Under the pieces are notes generated by a model. That model saw only the letters and a program-made list of their open reading frames with translations. It made no database searches and was not told where the DNA came from. From assembly GCA_009760855.2 (NCBI GenBank), contig WPIO01000030.1, positions 60,001 through 124,000 of the forward strand: a DNA stretch of 64,000 bases, given 5' to 3'. The position numbers and the translations under genes were made by a program. The number at the start of each line of letters is the position of its first letter. The stretch's first letter is position 1. Shown one piece after another: positions 52,695-63,183 of the stretch. The stretch comes from Cristatella mucedo. Its lineage: Eukaryota; Bryozoa; Phylactolaemata; Cristatellidae.

Positions 52695-53784
52695 CTGTGA
52701 GCAGGAGCAGAGCGTGTTGTACGCCACAGGGTTACGTCTCTCTAAAATCATGCACAAATTAAATGCAGGATAGTTATAGCGAAACTGCAAGGAAGCTCGC
52801 GCTCATAGTCGCAAAAAAGGAGAAGAAATGCTCTGCAGCGCTCGGAATTTCGGCGCTTCCAGTCATCCAGAAGCCAAACAAACTGGCTGGCTAGCTTCAC
52901 TCTGCAAGGCACCGGAAAACGGTTGAGCCAGAAATCTACTCCGAACTCTACTGCATACCTATTCAACAGTATGTTCTTTTTGCCATTTTCGGTTGACGCT
53001 CGATGAATATGTTCGCACTTGGTGCCGGTGCTACCCCACTAGCCGCCATGCAGCAAGCATAAATGGCGGTTGCTACGAGACAGCCGCCCGCATCAAAGAG
53101 GTGCGAGCGACGCCTACTGGTACGAGCTGTAACGGCGGCCTCGAACGATTGATCCCGAGGCAATGTACCAGCGTGCCATAGCGCATCCATTATATTATAA
53201 GGTTGCATGTCAAATTATTCTGTTACCCCTTTGCCGTTGGGATAACAGAATAGCGGTGGGCAAACCGTCCGCACTTGGGCAAATGCAAGCTCCAACTTCT
53301 ATCCGCCTCTCACAGGCATAACCACATTACGCCACTGGCGGCTGGCAGCGCTTGCAGCTCTCTTTATAATAATATTACGAAAATTATAAAACATGTATAT
53401 ATTTCTCGAAGATATCTAACGTGCGCAACTAATCAACCCCGTCTTCGGATTGCAAGCTTCGTCGGCTGGCCCAGCAGGGTCGCAATGCTAACGGCCAAAA
53501 AATAAAAGAAACAGCTTTAAGCCTAGTGAACAGACTCGTGCCAGAAGCCTCTGAAAAAATCCTAACATTAAATGAACGATAATACGATTCAAGTCAAGTC
53601 TTTCCGGTAGAACACACGGTTATCTTAGGGACCGCCTCTGAATGTCTGGATAGTATATTGTCACGCATTGCAACTTCTTTCGTTTTCTGAAGATCTCCAA
53701 AAAACGAAGACGGAAATCGTGCGAACTCGTAGACGTCGAAAGACAAAGCAGCTGTAGTCGCTTCCAGTATTCGCGGTGGTCGCA

Positions 53785-53941
53785 GTGGCGAAGCCAGGGG
53801 GCAACGGGGCACTTGCCCACCTAGGTCAGAGGGAAGTACCTGTATACCGGGGAAAATATCCGAAGGCCTTCGGGACCTTTGTCCCCCCTCCCCAACCTGA
53901 ACCCTTGCCCCCCGAGCTGAAAATCCTGGCTCCACCCCTGG
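53785..53941. mobile_element. short MITE-like element with terminal inverted repeats
   Basis: The left end cagtggcgaagccagggg and the right end, read on the minus strand, cagggg-tggagccagg form imperfect inverted termini around about 157 bases. The interior repeats ggcacttgcccac and ttgccccccgag in opposite senses. The 'cagtggcg-agccagg' terminus is common in non-autonomous DNA elements of animals. No clear target duplication was seen. Confidence 0.55.
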
Positions 53942-55065
53942 GTCATGGTCACGCGAATCTGGTGTTCTTTTTACGAGAGGGGTTAAGAATATTTGCCGAT
54001 GGGTAGGCTGTTACAGGTTTTAATAAAAATCCGAACCTCCCAGAACTTTAAGCCATGTGCTGTGTTACCCTAAGGAAGATCGCGATTTTCGAGGTTTTGA
54101 CTCTTCACTCACCTTCAGCTATTTCAGCTTCGAGCAATCGAACGCACTCTCGGTCAATGGTGCGAAGCCCATCGGCTAAGCACTGTAGAAGGATTCACAC
54201 CAAGCCGGCCTTTTTAACCCACAAATGAGACGAGCAATGGACTCAATAACGCGGGAACAAAGTTGCGGGCATTGCATGCCTTTGCCAAGTCTCAATCGTG
54301 GAAGCAGCCGGCAACTTGATTTTTTTCTCAGCGCAGGTTATAATTTTTACCTGTTACTAACTTGATGGTGGCCCAGCTTACAATATGCGTGCTTTTTAGA
54401 ATTGTGACTGTAGCTCCTATGTAAAATAAGATTATAATGGTAAAAAGAGGTCGCAAAATAAGGTCGCGGTCGATGAGGGCACCGGCCACCCAGCGCGTCG
54501 AATGCAGGCGTAGCCTATCGGGAACCCATACCTATAAGCCTAATTATCAAAGAAGTCACTAACAGCTGTGGGAACAACTAATGGGTGAAGTCAGTGGAGT
54601 TTATAGCAGCTGACTTGTGAACGCTACCACCTATTAACATTTTGTGAACGCCTTCACTTAGTAACAATAAAGCAGACGTATCAGCATCGCTGCAGGGAAC
54701 TAAGCTGGACAGTATATTCTATGCTGGTGCGACTGATCTAGGGCTTTGTCATGAAACTGCATAATAAATCCCAACGTCTTAAACTACCTGGTTTTGAAAG
54801 CTGCACATCTAGGATTTTCAGCTGCGTGGCAAGCCCTGCCCACTATGATAGCCTCATTGGAAATTGAAAGTGCTGTATTCATCCCCTGCGTATTGATCGA
54901 AAGTATGTGATAATCTCACCATTAATCACCGCCTCGGCGTTTCTTTCTCAACCTGCAATGGAATGGCGTCTTTGAGGTAGTCCGCAGCTATCATTTTTCG
55001 AAGAAAGTTACGATACGTTGAACGTACATTTGTCCGCGGCGGCAGACGCTGGCAATTCCAGAGTA

Positions 55066-55290
55066 TGCTAATATTAATAGGAATAATAATAATAGTACCT
55101 TTATATAGCACCCTCAGAGAGTTAGATCTCTTTCTCAGCAATTTACAATTGCTGGAAAGGAAAGATATCAACATACGATTAGTAGAAACGCAAGAAGTGT
55201 CAGCACGCGTAAACACGCAAAGGACAATTCATAAGGATCCGGCAAATTCTGTAATGACAGGTGCGTGAATAGCTTTCGTTGAAAAATCGT
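55066..55290 (-). repeat. LINE family A 3' fragment
   Basis: aggaataataataatagtac, tatatagcaccctcagagag, ttagatctctttctcagca, then caagaagtgtcagcacgcgt. It lies in the CFAP65/MCRS1 spacer. Confidence 0.72.
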
Positions 55291-55405
55291 CAAGTCATGC
55301 CATAGCCGGCCTTGCTTAACTTGACTCTACTCTGCAGCGTGACTGCAAGGTCAGGAAGCGACACGGCTTCAGTGCTTCTTCAGTGGTAAGTGCAAATCAA
55401 TTTCG

Positions 55406-55830
55406 CTAAGAAAACTGTGAAGCTGCTGTCTCAAAAGGATCGGCTTGATGTCTTGCAAGTCTATCTTTTAAAGTTGGTTTGCAAGCTCTACAAGGTCTTC
55501 CGCACCGACATGCACAGACCTGTTGATGAAGGGAAATGCATGCTCTACAAGGCGTAGCATCTTCATCGACTCTTTTTAAAACCAAGTGTCTAATTTTGAC
55601 CGTATCTTCAATGTCCGTACAGAATACGTCAGCCAGGAAGAGTTTTTCGTTGCTGTCCGTGTATTTATTGTGACAGACGTGGCAGACCGGACTGAACGTA
55701 GTTGGCTGTCGAGGCACGCACCTCAATCTTATGATGCTGACAAAACTTCTGCACCTTTGCCATCACATCATCATAGTCGGCCGCTCGCATCTCCGTTAGC
55801 GCCTGAACGGTGCGATTGACCAAGTGCTAA
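55406..55830 (-). pseudogene. possible transposase-derived fragment, unrecognised
   Basis: The minus strand reads ALTEMRAADYDDVMAKVQKF followed by CQHHKIEV at about 55805-55720, a pattern reminiscent of the short helical stretch in hAT/TTF-type zinc-finger transposases. It then continues in a second frame with a Cys-rich section (CHVCHNKY, CRACISLH, CRCGRPCRAC). The two frames do not connect, so it looks broken. Family assignment is weak. Confidence 0.25.
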
Positions 55831-56991
55831 GAATTAAAATAGCAGTTTCCTGCTTTTTCAACATTTTCTATAGCTCAATGCTTGCAATCAATAGCAACTG
55901 TGCCATAAGATGTAGGATGAAAGATGAGATATAGGATGAAAGGTGTAGGATGAAGCGAAATTGAGTGAAAGAATGCGGTTGGAAAAGGCATGTCAGAGCG
56001 ATTCTCCTCTAGGCTTCTGTTCTCTTCAAGTGCTAAATGATTTCAGCTGTCGCGGCGAGCACATCGATTTAGCGATGTAGCATTAGACAAAACGACAACC
56101 GACCCGTATCTCCTGGGCTCAGCTCACCAAAGGAGTCTCCCAGTTTATGCTACTGCCGGTCTTAATCTGCAACTGTTGTATTAGGTCCTTCCGTACCGTC
56201 CCCTTCTGCTTACTGAGCACTTCGTCGTAGCGCTTGCAAGAACCCGTCGCCACATTCATTTCTAAAACGAGGATTTCTGGCAGTCGTATTGGACAGTTAA
56301 CTCACGACCATATCCACGTTTCAATAGCTTACTCCTTAAAAAAGTTATTATGGCTAGTCGGCTCGGCTTCCGGCTACCCTGACCATCCATGTCGATCTGT
56401 TTTAATACCTTCCGGTGTAAAGTAGAAACACATTGGCATGCGTTCACTACCCGCCCTTTCACCCGCTGACGCCGTATAGTCCTTGTAATTGGTGAGTGTT
56501 TCTGCGCAGCATTTTTCTTCCGGCTGGTGGGTGTTTTTCTAGCTACCGCTAATTGTGGCGCTTGGGCCGTCTTAGTCCCTCTCACCGAGGCCCACAAGGG
56601 CATTGGCCCTCCCTCGGCAACTCTTCGATATGTCCCTGACGCGCGCCATCTCAACAAAAATTTTGAAAGATCAATTCATTCATAACTTCCCTTAAAACAA
56701 CCTGACAGGTTGATCATAATACTTTCTGGCTCTTTTACTTGTGAACACCGAATCGACGGCAACAACTGTCGGCTCGTAACAGAACATCTGCGGACACCGG
56801 ATGAGGAGTCTTTGATTGTGGAGGCGATTACTACCGGTTCCTGAAATCGTGCCTGTGGAGTTTTGGTATGCCAGTATGCTTGGGCGTCGCGTGACATCGC
56901 CCGGTGTATTGATATGAAATGTTTCGGCAAGCGAAAGAGTTTGATTAAATAACCTTAGTTCATATCACAGAAAATACCTCGCGATAGCGGT

Positions 56992-57238
56992 ATGGATTGT
57001 GGAGACTGGTCGCGTGCGACCCCTACAGATTTCCAATCCATGGATCTTATCGACGTGACTGGGGAAGAGCCTGTGGACGCAGCTGCGGCAGATGGTATTA
57101 ACGCCTCCGTGTTATCTGCTGGGATTTCGTTTTCATTTGATGGAACTTCGCGATTATACGAGCGTGACCATTCCGCTGCTCTCCATGCGGGAACCGGCTC
57201 TTCGAGTCAGCGCTATCCCGTTGGAGATCATTCTCCTG
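56992..57238 (+). CDS. MCRS1: MCRS1 first coding exon
   Basis: Opens with an ATG (MDCGDWSRATPTDF) and ends in SPD, with donor gttagt at 57239. It ends one base into an Asp codon completed by the next exon's AC. The sequence itself is acidic and Ser/Ala-rich and not conserved, as expected for the MCRS1 N-terminus; phase and position support it. An upstream start is possible. Confidence 0.75.
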
Positions 57239-60200
57239 GTTAGTAATGTTCTTTGTCGGTGCGTTGTGAAAGCTTTCAGTTTTCTTAGGCTTGGAAATAA
57301 AACGTTGTACATTGCGAGACATCTATGCTGTCAGTTCTCGTCCACGTGTGCAGCCTAGCGTGTTGGCGTTTACTGAAATTCGTCTTACGAGTTACATTAG
57401 GTCTGTATCCATAAGTTTGTAGGCCTACTGGTGAGATAGTGATAATTGCTTGCGTTTTTTCATCTCTCAGTCTTCAGAGCCGTAACAAAGTGATGCTGCT
57501 ACGTAGCTGGAAAGTATCCCAACTACGTCTTTTTTATCTACTTGCTACGCATGTTACCCGACCGGGTTACCAAGGCTAGGTACTGTTGCAGGTCACAAAC
57601 TTAAAACACAAAAGCTGTCGTCCCCTCAATCTTGTGATCCGGAAATTCGTCCAGCTTGTTCTGCATCTATCGTACTCTATAGTTCATCCATAAGCCAACT
57701 AAGTCGCTAGACGGGATACAAGGTTCCAGTATCGCCGGTATTCGTCATACGTCGGCTGAGACTAACCATTACGGGTACTGCGTTTGCGGTCTAGTTCGGT
57801 CCGGACGTGAAAGCTGCACGCAACGTTTTTAACAATGGCGTAGCTCACACTTCGGTAATCGTTCTCTTTCTGCCTGTCACGTGCATTTGACAGTGGTATT
57901 CTTTCAGGTAGATTATGTCAATAAACATCATAGGGATATTTTATTGCATAAAATATATAGTTTAAGCCATGCAATTAAAATTAAGCTAATATATTAGTTA
58001 AGCGATGCCGAGGCTTATAGCAGTGTCACTGTGATGGTATGTGGCTCTGCTAAGCTGAGCACAAGCTCACGTGTAGTGTCCTGCCAGCACAGCTGCTATG
58101 TCTGGTGAGTCCTAGCTCGTAAGGCTGCATACCTTTCTTGTATTGCCACATATGCAGGCACCCTATTCATTTGTGGACTTTTTACAGACCCTCTCGGTGC
58201 CCGCCGGCACTCGCAGAGGTCGGTAAAGCGTCGTCGTTTTGATGACGAGCTCGTGGAAAGCTCGCTGGTGAGGCACGAGAGAGTCGGAGGTGCATTGCGT
58301 CACAGGCTGCTGCACATGGGAAGTGGTGACGGTGCCAGCGGCAGTGGAGAGCTGTCTGAGGTGCCCTTGACATCACCGGTTATCTCGGACAGCCACGCAG
58401 CGTCGTCCGTTAGCGCATTGCACTTAGCGCCTCTACCGGCGCTGCCACTGCCTGCCCGACAGCGGTCTCACTCACGGGATGCTGATAGCGCTAGCGCAGA
58501 GGCTTCTGCCACCGGCACTTCCACGGCGGCTCCTCCAAGGCGGAAGGTAGGTGCACAATTTCGCTGGCGTGAGCAGGGAAACCTCGGGTGGACAGACGTG
58601 CTGCCGCTTCTTACTGCCAGACGCAACTGGTTAAGCTGCCTCTCGGCAATGCCGTCTTGCACTCATTGCCTCCGAGATTGCTTGATGCAAGGTGTGCTCG
58701 AAGCAGTTCAGTGTGGCCGTGTGGCAACGCCTGCAAAACGCAGGTTTTACGAAACGACTCCAGTTTCCTCGTTCTACCTCTGCGAGTCCTGCTTCGCGAG
58801 TTAGTCAGAGCTGTGAATCTTGCCACCCATCGTCGCGCACCCCCCCGGCTACCTCCCGGAGGAACGCCGTCGTGCACGAAGCTAGCTATCTCCGTGTGCG
58901 CGAGCGTACCTGCGCGGCCACCGTTCTTGGCTTGTTGCAGCTTGTGCGACAGATGGTCTGCAGAATTGCCGGCGCCGAGTTCTGTCGTCATTGCAGTCGA
59001 GTGCTTGCAGCGGCACGCTGATTTCACTTTCAACACTGTAGCCGCACGTCAGAGGCAACCTCCCGCCAAGTCGGAGTCGCGTCGGCAGACGCAAGCCGCT
59101 GCTAAAGCGCGAACACACTCCGGCTGCCTCTGCCGCCGTTGCTGCTGCTGGCACGGAGGAGACAGCCGTCACATTTGAAACGGTTGGCCGAGATCCGGAG
59201 CGGTGGAAAGCTCGAGACGATTTCCTGCTGATACAAGCCGTGCAGCAGGCGAGTCTGTGACAGTCGATTTTCTTCTGCGATTTTTATATCGAAAAGGGCA
59301 AATGCCGATTTTTGAATCGTGGTGATTCTCTCGCTTTCACTTGAGTCTGTATTCTTTCGGACTCGTTCTCTCATCTTCATTCAAGTGTGTATTCTTTCAG
59401 ACTTCCGACCTGGCTGTCGTGCACACGTGCGTCAAATTCACATGCGCATTTTCCTTACGCGATATACAGGAGAGATGGTACGCACTTCTTTACGACAAGA
59501 CTGTTTCAAAGTAAGCCGCCGGCCGTTCGTTGTCACGCATCGACGTGTTGTTGTCACGAGTGTGCAACGATTCCGTGGCCAATTCATGCATTCACGTGGG
59601 CCGCGTGTGAAGGTCTCTATTAGTCCACAGTAAAAACCCATTCAAGTAATGCTAAGCACATGTTTGCCTGACCGTGTACAGCCATTTGCTCTTGCTGTTG
59701 TAGCAAGGTTTTTGGTCCTTGCTTGCAGCAGTCAGAAATCTGTGCACTATAAAGCCCCCTGACACAGTACTGAGATAGGGAGGGAGTTCGTCTTGTCATT
59801 CGTTGCCCAGTGCCCTGGCTGTAGACTGTCCTTTACATGTGTTGGCACTTTTGACTCATTTGTACCCTTAAGTCAACCTCTGTAAGTGCCTTCTGAGTGC
59901 ATGCTCATATATTGAACTCTTCCCTCAAATCACAAAGGAGCCATTTCACATGGCTCTCTGGGAATTTAGAGAGCTGCTATGGGTTTAGATAGGCTACGCA
60001 TGGCATTCAGCAGAGCAAGCACGACCAGCCGTTTCACATTTGTTTCACAATTGTGCCATTTCAAGAGGAAACCACCATGTGAATGCATTGAGGATAGGTA
60101 AAGTGTCCAGAAAGAGATTTAGTTCTCTTAGGGCGCTATAAAAAAACATGTCACATATTGTGACTATTACAAGTTGGCACAATACATCGGAAGCATCATG

Positions 60201-63183
60201 GGCTTACCCTAAGTGAGAATGAAAGCAATAATAAGACCATTGTACTGCACTCTCGTAGAACTAACTCTCTTTCTCAAGACACATTCCATATTCTGTAAGG
60301 GAAGCATGTCAAAATGAAAGTATAATGTATCTCCGTCTGTAACTCCACAAAGTCATGAAGACCATGTGGGTGCTACGCAGGAGAGTTGTGTATAGCCAAC
60401 TCACAGCCTAAGCGGCTTTCGGTACACATTCGGTAGCCAACAGACTTCGTCTCACCCAACAAAGAGAAAGTGGGAAGCATAGCAGAGTCAGGAGAGCAGT
60501 TGAGGTAGTGAGTAGCATAGAAGTAGCAGCTCAGGACCGCTGAAAAGGATGTGCCATAGCCGGCAGCAGGAGAGTAGTTGCTGAGTAAGAATCGTGGAAG
60601 AGTTCCACAGTCTAGGACCTGCAGAGCTAAAGCTTCTGTCGCCAACGGTCTGTAAGTGGTGGAATAGAACAGCTAGTTTATTGTCCACACAGGACCTGAG
60701 GATGCAAAGAGGCTGAAACTGATGCATCAGTTCAGCTAGGTATGAAGGAGCCAAGCCGTGGCGGGCTTTGTTGTTCAGCGTAAGAACTTTGCTCTGTATC
60801 TGCTGCTCAACCGGCATTCCATCCTAGCTCTTTTAGCAAAGGAGACACGTGCTCAAACCTCTGTGACTGGAAGACTAGCCTTGCAGCCATATTCATAGAC
60901 AGCTGCAGTGGCCTAGTTTCTTTCTTTGGTAGCTCAGCCAAAAGGGAATTACAATAATCAAGCCAAGACAGAACTAAGGAGCTAGTAAAAATTTTTGCTA
61001 GCCACTGGAAGAGAGCTCCTAATCTTGGATAGGGATCGGACGTGATGGCTAGCTGTAGAAGCCGTCTTCTGAATGAAGCTTTTAAAATTGAGGCAGCTGT
61101 CGAAAACGACCCCTAAATTTCGAGCTCGTGGTGATGGTCGCACAACAGCATCACCTTTTAGAAGACCAGAGCATTTTAATCCAGCAACAGGCTTAGGGTG
61201 TCTTATGAGCAGCAGTTCGGTTGTATCGTCATTTAGTTTCCAGAAGTTTTCCGACATCCAGGATCGAATGTCGGCAAAGCAAGCATTCAGTTTCTCAGTT
61301 GCTGCAGCAGATTATGACGGTTTGAATGACAAATGCAGCTGAGTATCGTCAGCATAAAAGTGATATCCTATTCCATAGGCCTTAATCCAAAATTCCTAGT
61401 GATAACGTGGACAAGTGTGCATGAGCAGTCAAAGTATAATTCTCGCGGATGCAGCAAATGCTGTGAGGAACAGGTGTGTTTTTAACGTCTTCCAAAATGC
61501 AGTCAAGTTATGGGTGTTGTAACTTCAGTGGGGAGTAAGTTCCAGGCGTTGGGAGCATATGAATTAATGGCACAGTCTAGATGAATAGTTCGAGGCTCAG
61601 GTAAACGATTTGAGTCAGAAGTGCAGATGTTTCGTTACGGTACATGACCTGTTTGTTAAAGGGGGCCTGGCCCCCATCTGAAGAAGTGTACTGTGCAGCT
61701 TGAATGCCAGCCTTGCCCTCCTATGGTTGGCTGCTTGGTCAAAGTCAAGGTTTCTTAAGTCGGCTTAGCTAGCCTCTTGGGGTTGGCCTCCCACTGCTGT
61801 TGGAACTCGGAGTAATATCTTGTTGATAGCTGTTGAAAAGCTCTGGTTGCTGTCATGGACGGCATAAGCTGTCGTGTGTGCATTTTGTGAGAAATATAAT
61901 TAATCTTAAATGGGTCCTAAGACGAATTTGTTGAGGTTGTCAGATGTTATTGCCTGTCAATCAGAATTGGCTTGACCTTCAGGGCTTATTGCATATCAAT
62001 TTTCCATCATGCGTTTAACTGCTTATGTGCTAATTATGTGTTCCTCCATCACACTCTCAGCACTGTTGGATCATATATCCAACTTACAAAGCATTTTGAC
62101 TGATTTGTAAATGAGCAGCCGTTTGCTTGTGTCTGCACATTCGACTTCAGCTCCATTTAAGCTCACTTTGGCACAATCAAATTACACAACTTGCTCTGAT
62201 GTTCCTAATGCTCCTTCATGATCTTGGCCAAATTGATTATGCTAGTTAGGAAGATGGTCATCAACAAGTTGAGCCGTCTAACTATGGCTTAAATATTTGC
62301 TGTCCTAACTTGGTAGCTGGCTTTGTACTGCTGCTGCCACAGCTCTACTGTTGCTCCATCTCTCTGCTCGTTTGCATATGCAGTTTGGACGTTGTTCGGC
62401 AAGCTAAGCTTTTTGCATGTCTGCATGTGTTTCATCCTATTGCACGCACACATTCCTCGTGCAGGCATGCGCGAAGCGCCATACGCCAGCTACCGCCGGA
62501 CGTGCTAACCAGTCTGCGCCGGCGTGCCCCGTTCAGTGCCGAAGAAGAGTTGGCACTAGGCACGGTCGCCTCGGTAAGCTTTGGCCGTCATTCACTCTTG
62601 ACAGTTGATCATGGAGCAGCTGCCGGTGGCAGCCCCAAATTGCTGACCTTGCCCTCTGTTCTGCAGAGCAGCACCGCAATGGTTGAAACGTTTGAGGACC
62701 TGCTTCGGGAGCATGCAACAACGTTTCACTCTGCTCGAACGCCGAGATGCCTGCGCCGTCATTGGCTGCTCATGAAACACTACCGGCTCTTGCCGGATCT
62801 TATCGCCGTCAAGTCGGCAGCTGCAGTGGCACTGCGGCAATCAGCTTCGGCTGCCGATGTGCCCCAGTCGGGCGGTGAGGCTGCGCCGGCAGCAGCCGGC
62901 ACTGCTCAGCTGCAGGTCAAGATTGGCTGCGAGCAGCAATTCAACTTCTCCGACGCCGAGGATGAGGCAGTCAAGAAGGCCGAGCTTGGTGATGCTGGTT
63001 GCAGCGGCAGCGCTGGCGAGTCCACCACTGCAGGTCCGGCTGCCTCGGACCAGGACCGGCGGCTCGTTGAGGCGACGATTAAGCACGAGTTGGCACTGGC
63101 CGACCGACGGCAGAAACGCGAGATACGACGCTTGGAGGCCGAGCTGCCGCTGTGGCGAGATCTGATTGCAGGCACTGTTGAAG
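56992..63183 (+). CDS. MCRS1: MCRS1 orthologue, N-terminal and central exons; 3' part outside window
   Basis: Microspherule protein 1 is a nuclear scaffold subunit of the INO80 remodelling and NSL acetyltransferase complexes, also active at spindle fibre minus ends. Exons placed: 56992-57238, 58188-58546, 59053-59248, 59401-59510, 62465-62573, 62667-63183. The matches run in vertebrate order: KRRRFDDELVESSL, GRDPERWKARDDFLL, FSLRDIQERWYALLYD, AIRQLPPDVL, ETFEDLLREH, NFSDAEDE and LALADRRQKREIRRLEAELP. The second exon ends in phase 0 but the third needs a two-base lead, so one small exon remains to be found between them. The C-terminal FHA-domain exons are not in the window. It is transcribed away from CFAP65. 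Confidence 0.92.
57239..58187 (+). other. MCRS1 first intron, nothing recognised
   Basis: 0.95 kb, unique-looking, no repeat family identified. Confidence 0.55.
58188..58546 (+). CDS. MCRS1: MCRS1 exon with the FDDELVESSL motif
   Basis: The acceptor is tttttacag and the donor gtaggt. It encodes RHSQRSVKRRRFDDELVESSL, almost the vertebrate IKRKKFDDELVESSL, then a Ser/Pro/Ala-rich low-conservation linker ending APPRRK. The open frame continues past the donor to 58804, but that extension does not match MCRS1. Confidence 0.9.
58547..59052 (+). other. MCRS1 intron region with one missing small exon
   Basis: The flanking exons differ in phase, so an exon of length 3n+2 is expected here. 58744-58799 (acceptor aaaacgcag, donor gttagt, 56 nt) has the right length and phase but encodes a sequence without recognisable MCRS1 similarity. 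The call is tentative. Confidence 0.3.
59053..59248 (+). CDS. MCRS1: MCRS1 exon, start of the MCRS_N/SANT-like domain, GC donor
   Basis: Encodes a basic and Ala-rich lead, then FETVGRDPERWKARDDFLLI and QAVQQ, matching vertebrate DLGRWKPADDLLLINAVLQ. The donor is CAG|gcgagt, a GC site. The only nearby GT (59252) would break both frame and alignment with the next exon. The acceptor cgcacgtcag is chosen by frame and is less certain. Confidence 0.8.
59401..59510 (+). CDS. MCRS1: MCRS1 exon, ERWYALLYD block
   Basis: The acceptor is attctttcag and the donor gtaagc. It encodes TSDLAVVHTCVKFTCAFSL, then RDIQERWYALLYDKTVSK, nearly identical to vertebrate TNDLTSVHLGVKFSC and LREVQERWYALLYD. Two bases of Lys carry over to the exon 3 kb away. 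Confidence 0.94.
59511..60314 (+). other. MCRS1 intron part with two LINE A tails
   Basis: A plus-oriented tail at about 60098-60150 (ggtaaagtgtccagaaagag, atttagttctcttaggg) and a minus-oriented one at about 60225-60312 (actctcgtagaactaactct). The rest is not recognised. Confidence 0.55.
60315..61370 (-). mobile_element. LINE family B (CR1/L2-like), longest copy
   Basis: Minus-strand reading: NFWKLNDDTTELLLIRHPKP, NLGVVFDSCLNFKSF, SHHVRSLSKIRSS, then ARHGLAPSYLAELMHQFQP, VGDRSFSSAGPRLWNSS, the ORF2 C-terminal end of a CR1/L2-type element distinct from family A. Disrupted by stops and shifts. The 3' end carries gtatctccgtctgtaactcc, shared with the other family B scraps. Confidence 0.82.
61440..61605 (-). 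repeat. LINE family A internal fragment
   Basis: aggtgtgtttttaacgtctt, agtaagttccaggcgttggg, gcatatgaattaatggcaca match the family A ORF-end block, without a tail. Confidence 0.65.
61606..62464 (+). other. MCRS1 intron part, nothing recognised
   Basis: About 0.86 kb upstream of the exon at 62465. The open frame that runs into that exon from 62310 is intronic by splice phase. Confidence 0.55.
62465..62573 (+). CDS. MCRS1: MCRS1 exon (AIRQLPPDVL)
   Basis: The acceptor is tcgtgcag and the donor gtaagc. The first base completes Lys. It encodes HARSAIRQLPPDVLTSLRRR, then FSAEEELALGTVAS, matching vertebrate MRQLHPEAI and FSKAEEQLLSKVGS. The 93-base intron that follows is open in frame. Confidence 0.9.
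62667..63183 (+). CDS. MCRS1: MCRS1 large central exon
   Basis: 517 nt, acceptor ttctgcag, donor gtaggc. It encodes ETFEDLLREHATTFHSARTP, HWLLMKHYRLLPD, an Ala-rich spacer, QQFNFSDAEDEAVKKAELGD, then the helical HELALADRRQKREIRRLEAEL, WRDLIAGTVE. All match vertebrate MCRS1 in order; the spacer is longer here. It ends one base into a codon whose partner exon is outside the window. Confidence 0.94.

Larger units (their letters stand above)
52695..56991. other. divergent spacer between CFAP65 and MCRS1
   Basis: 4.3 kb between the first recognised exons of the two head-to-head genes. It should hold the MCRS1 promoter and the CFAP65 promoter with any 5' exon. It also contains a MITE-like element (53785-53941), a LINE A tail (55066-55290) and an unrecognised Cys-rich reading (55406-55830). 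An ATG at 53184 on the minus strand opens 74 codons, but no splice in the right phase was found. Confidence 0.6.

Noticed and set aside
5465-52694. Minus-strand MSP/ASH exons as HYDIN
   Set aside because: HYDIN shares the domain type but not this residue order; EIYNGGSVPV, NHTKGKI, QKVEFTITE and the C-terminal helix fit CFAP65 throughout.
58588-59178. 196-aa plus ORF as a separate gene
   Set aside because: It is an alternative frame across MCRS1 intron and exon; ends in a frame that does not match MCRS1.
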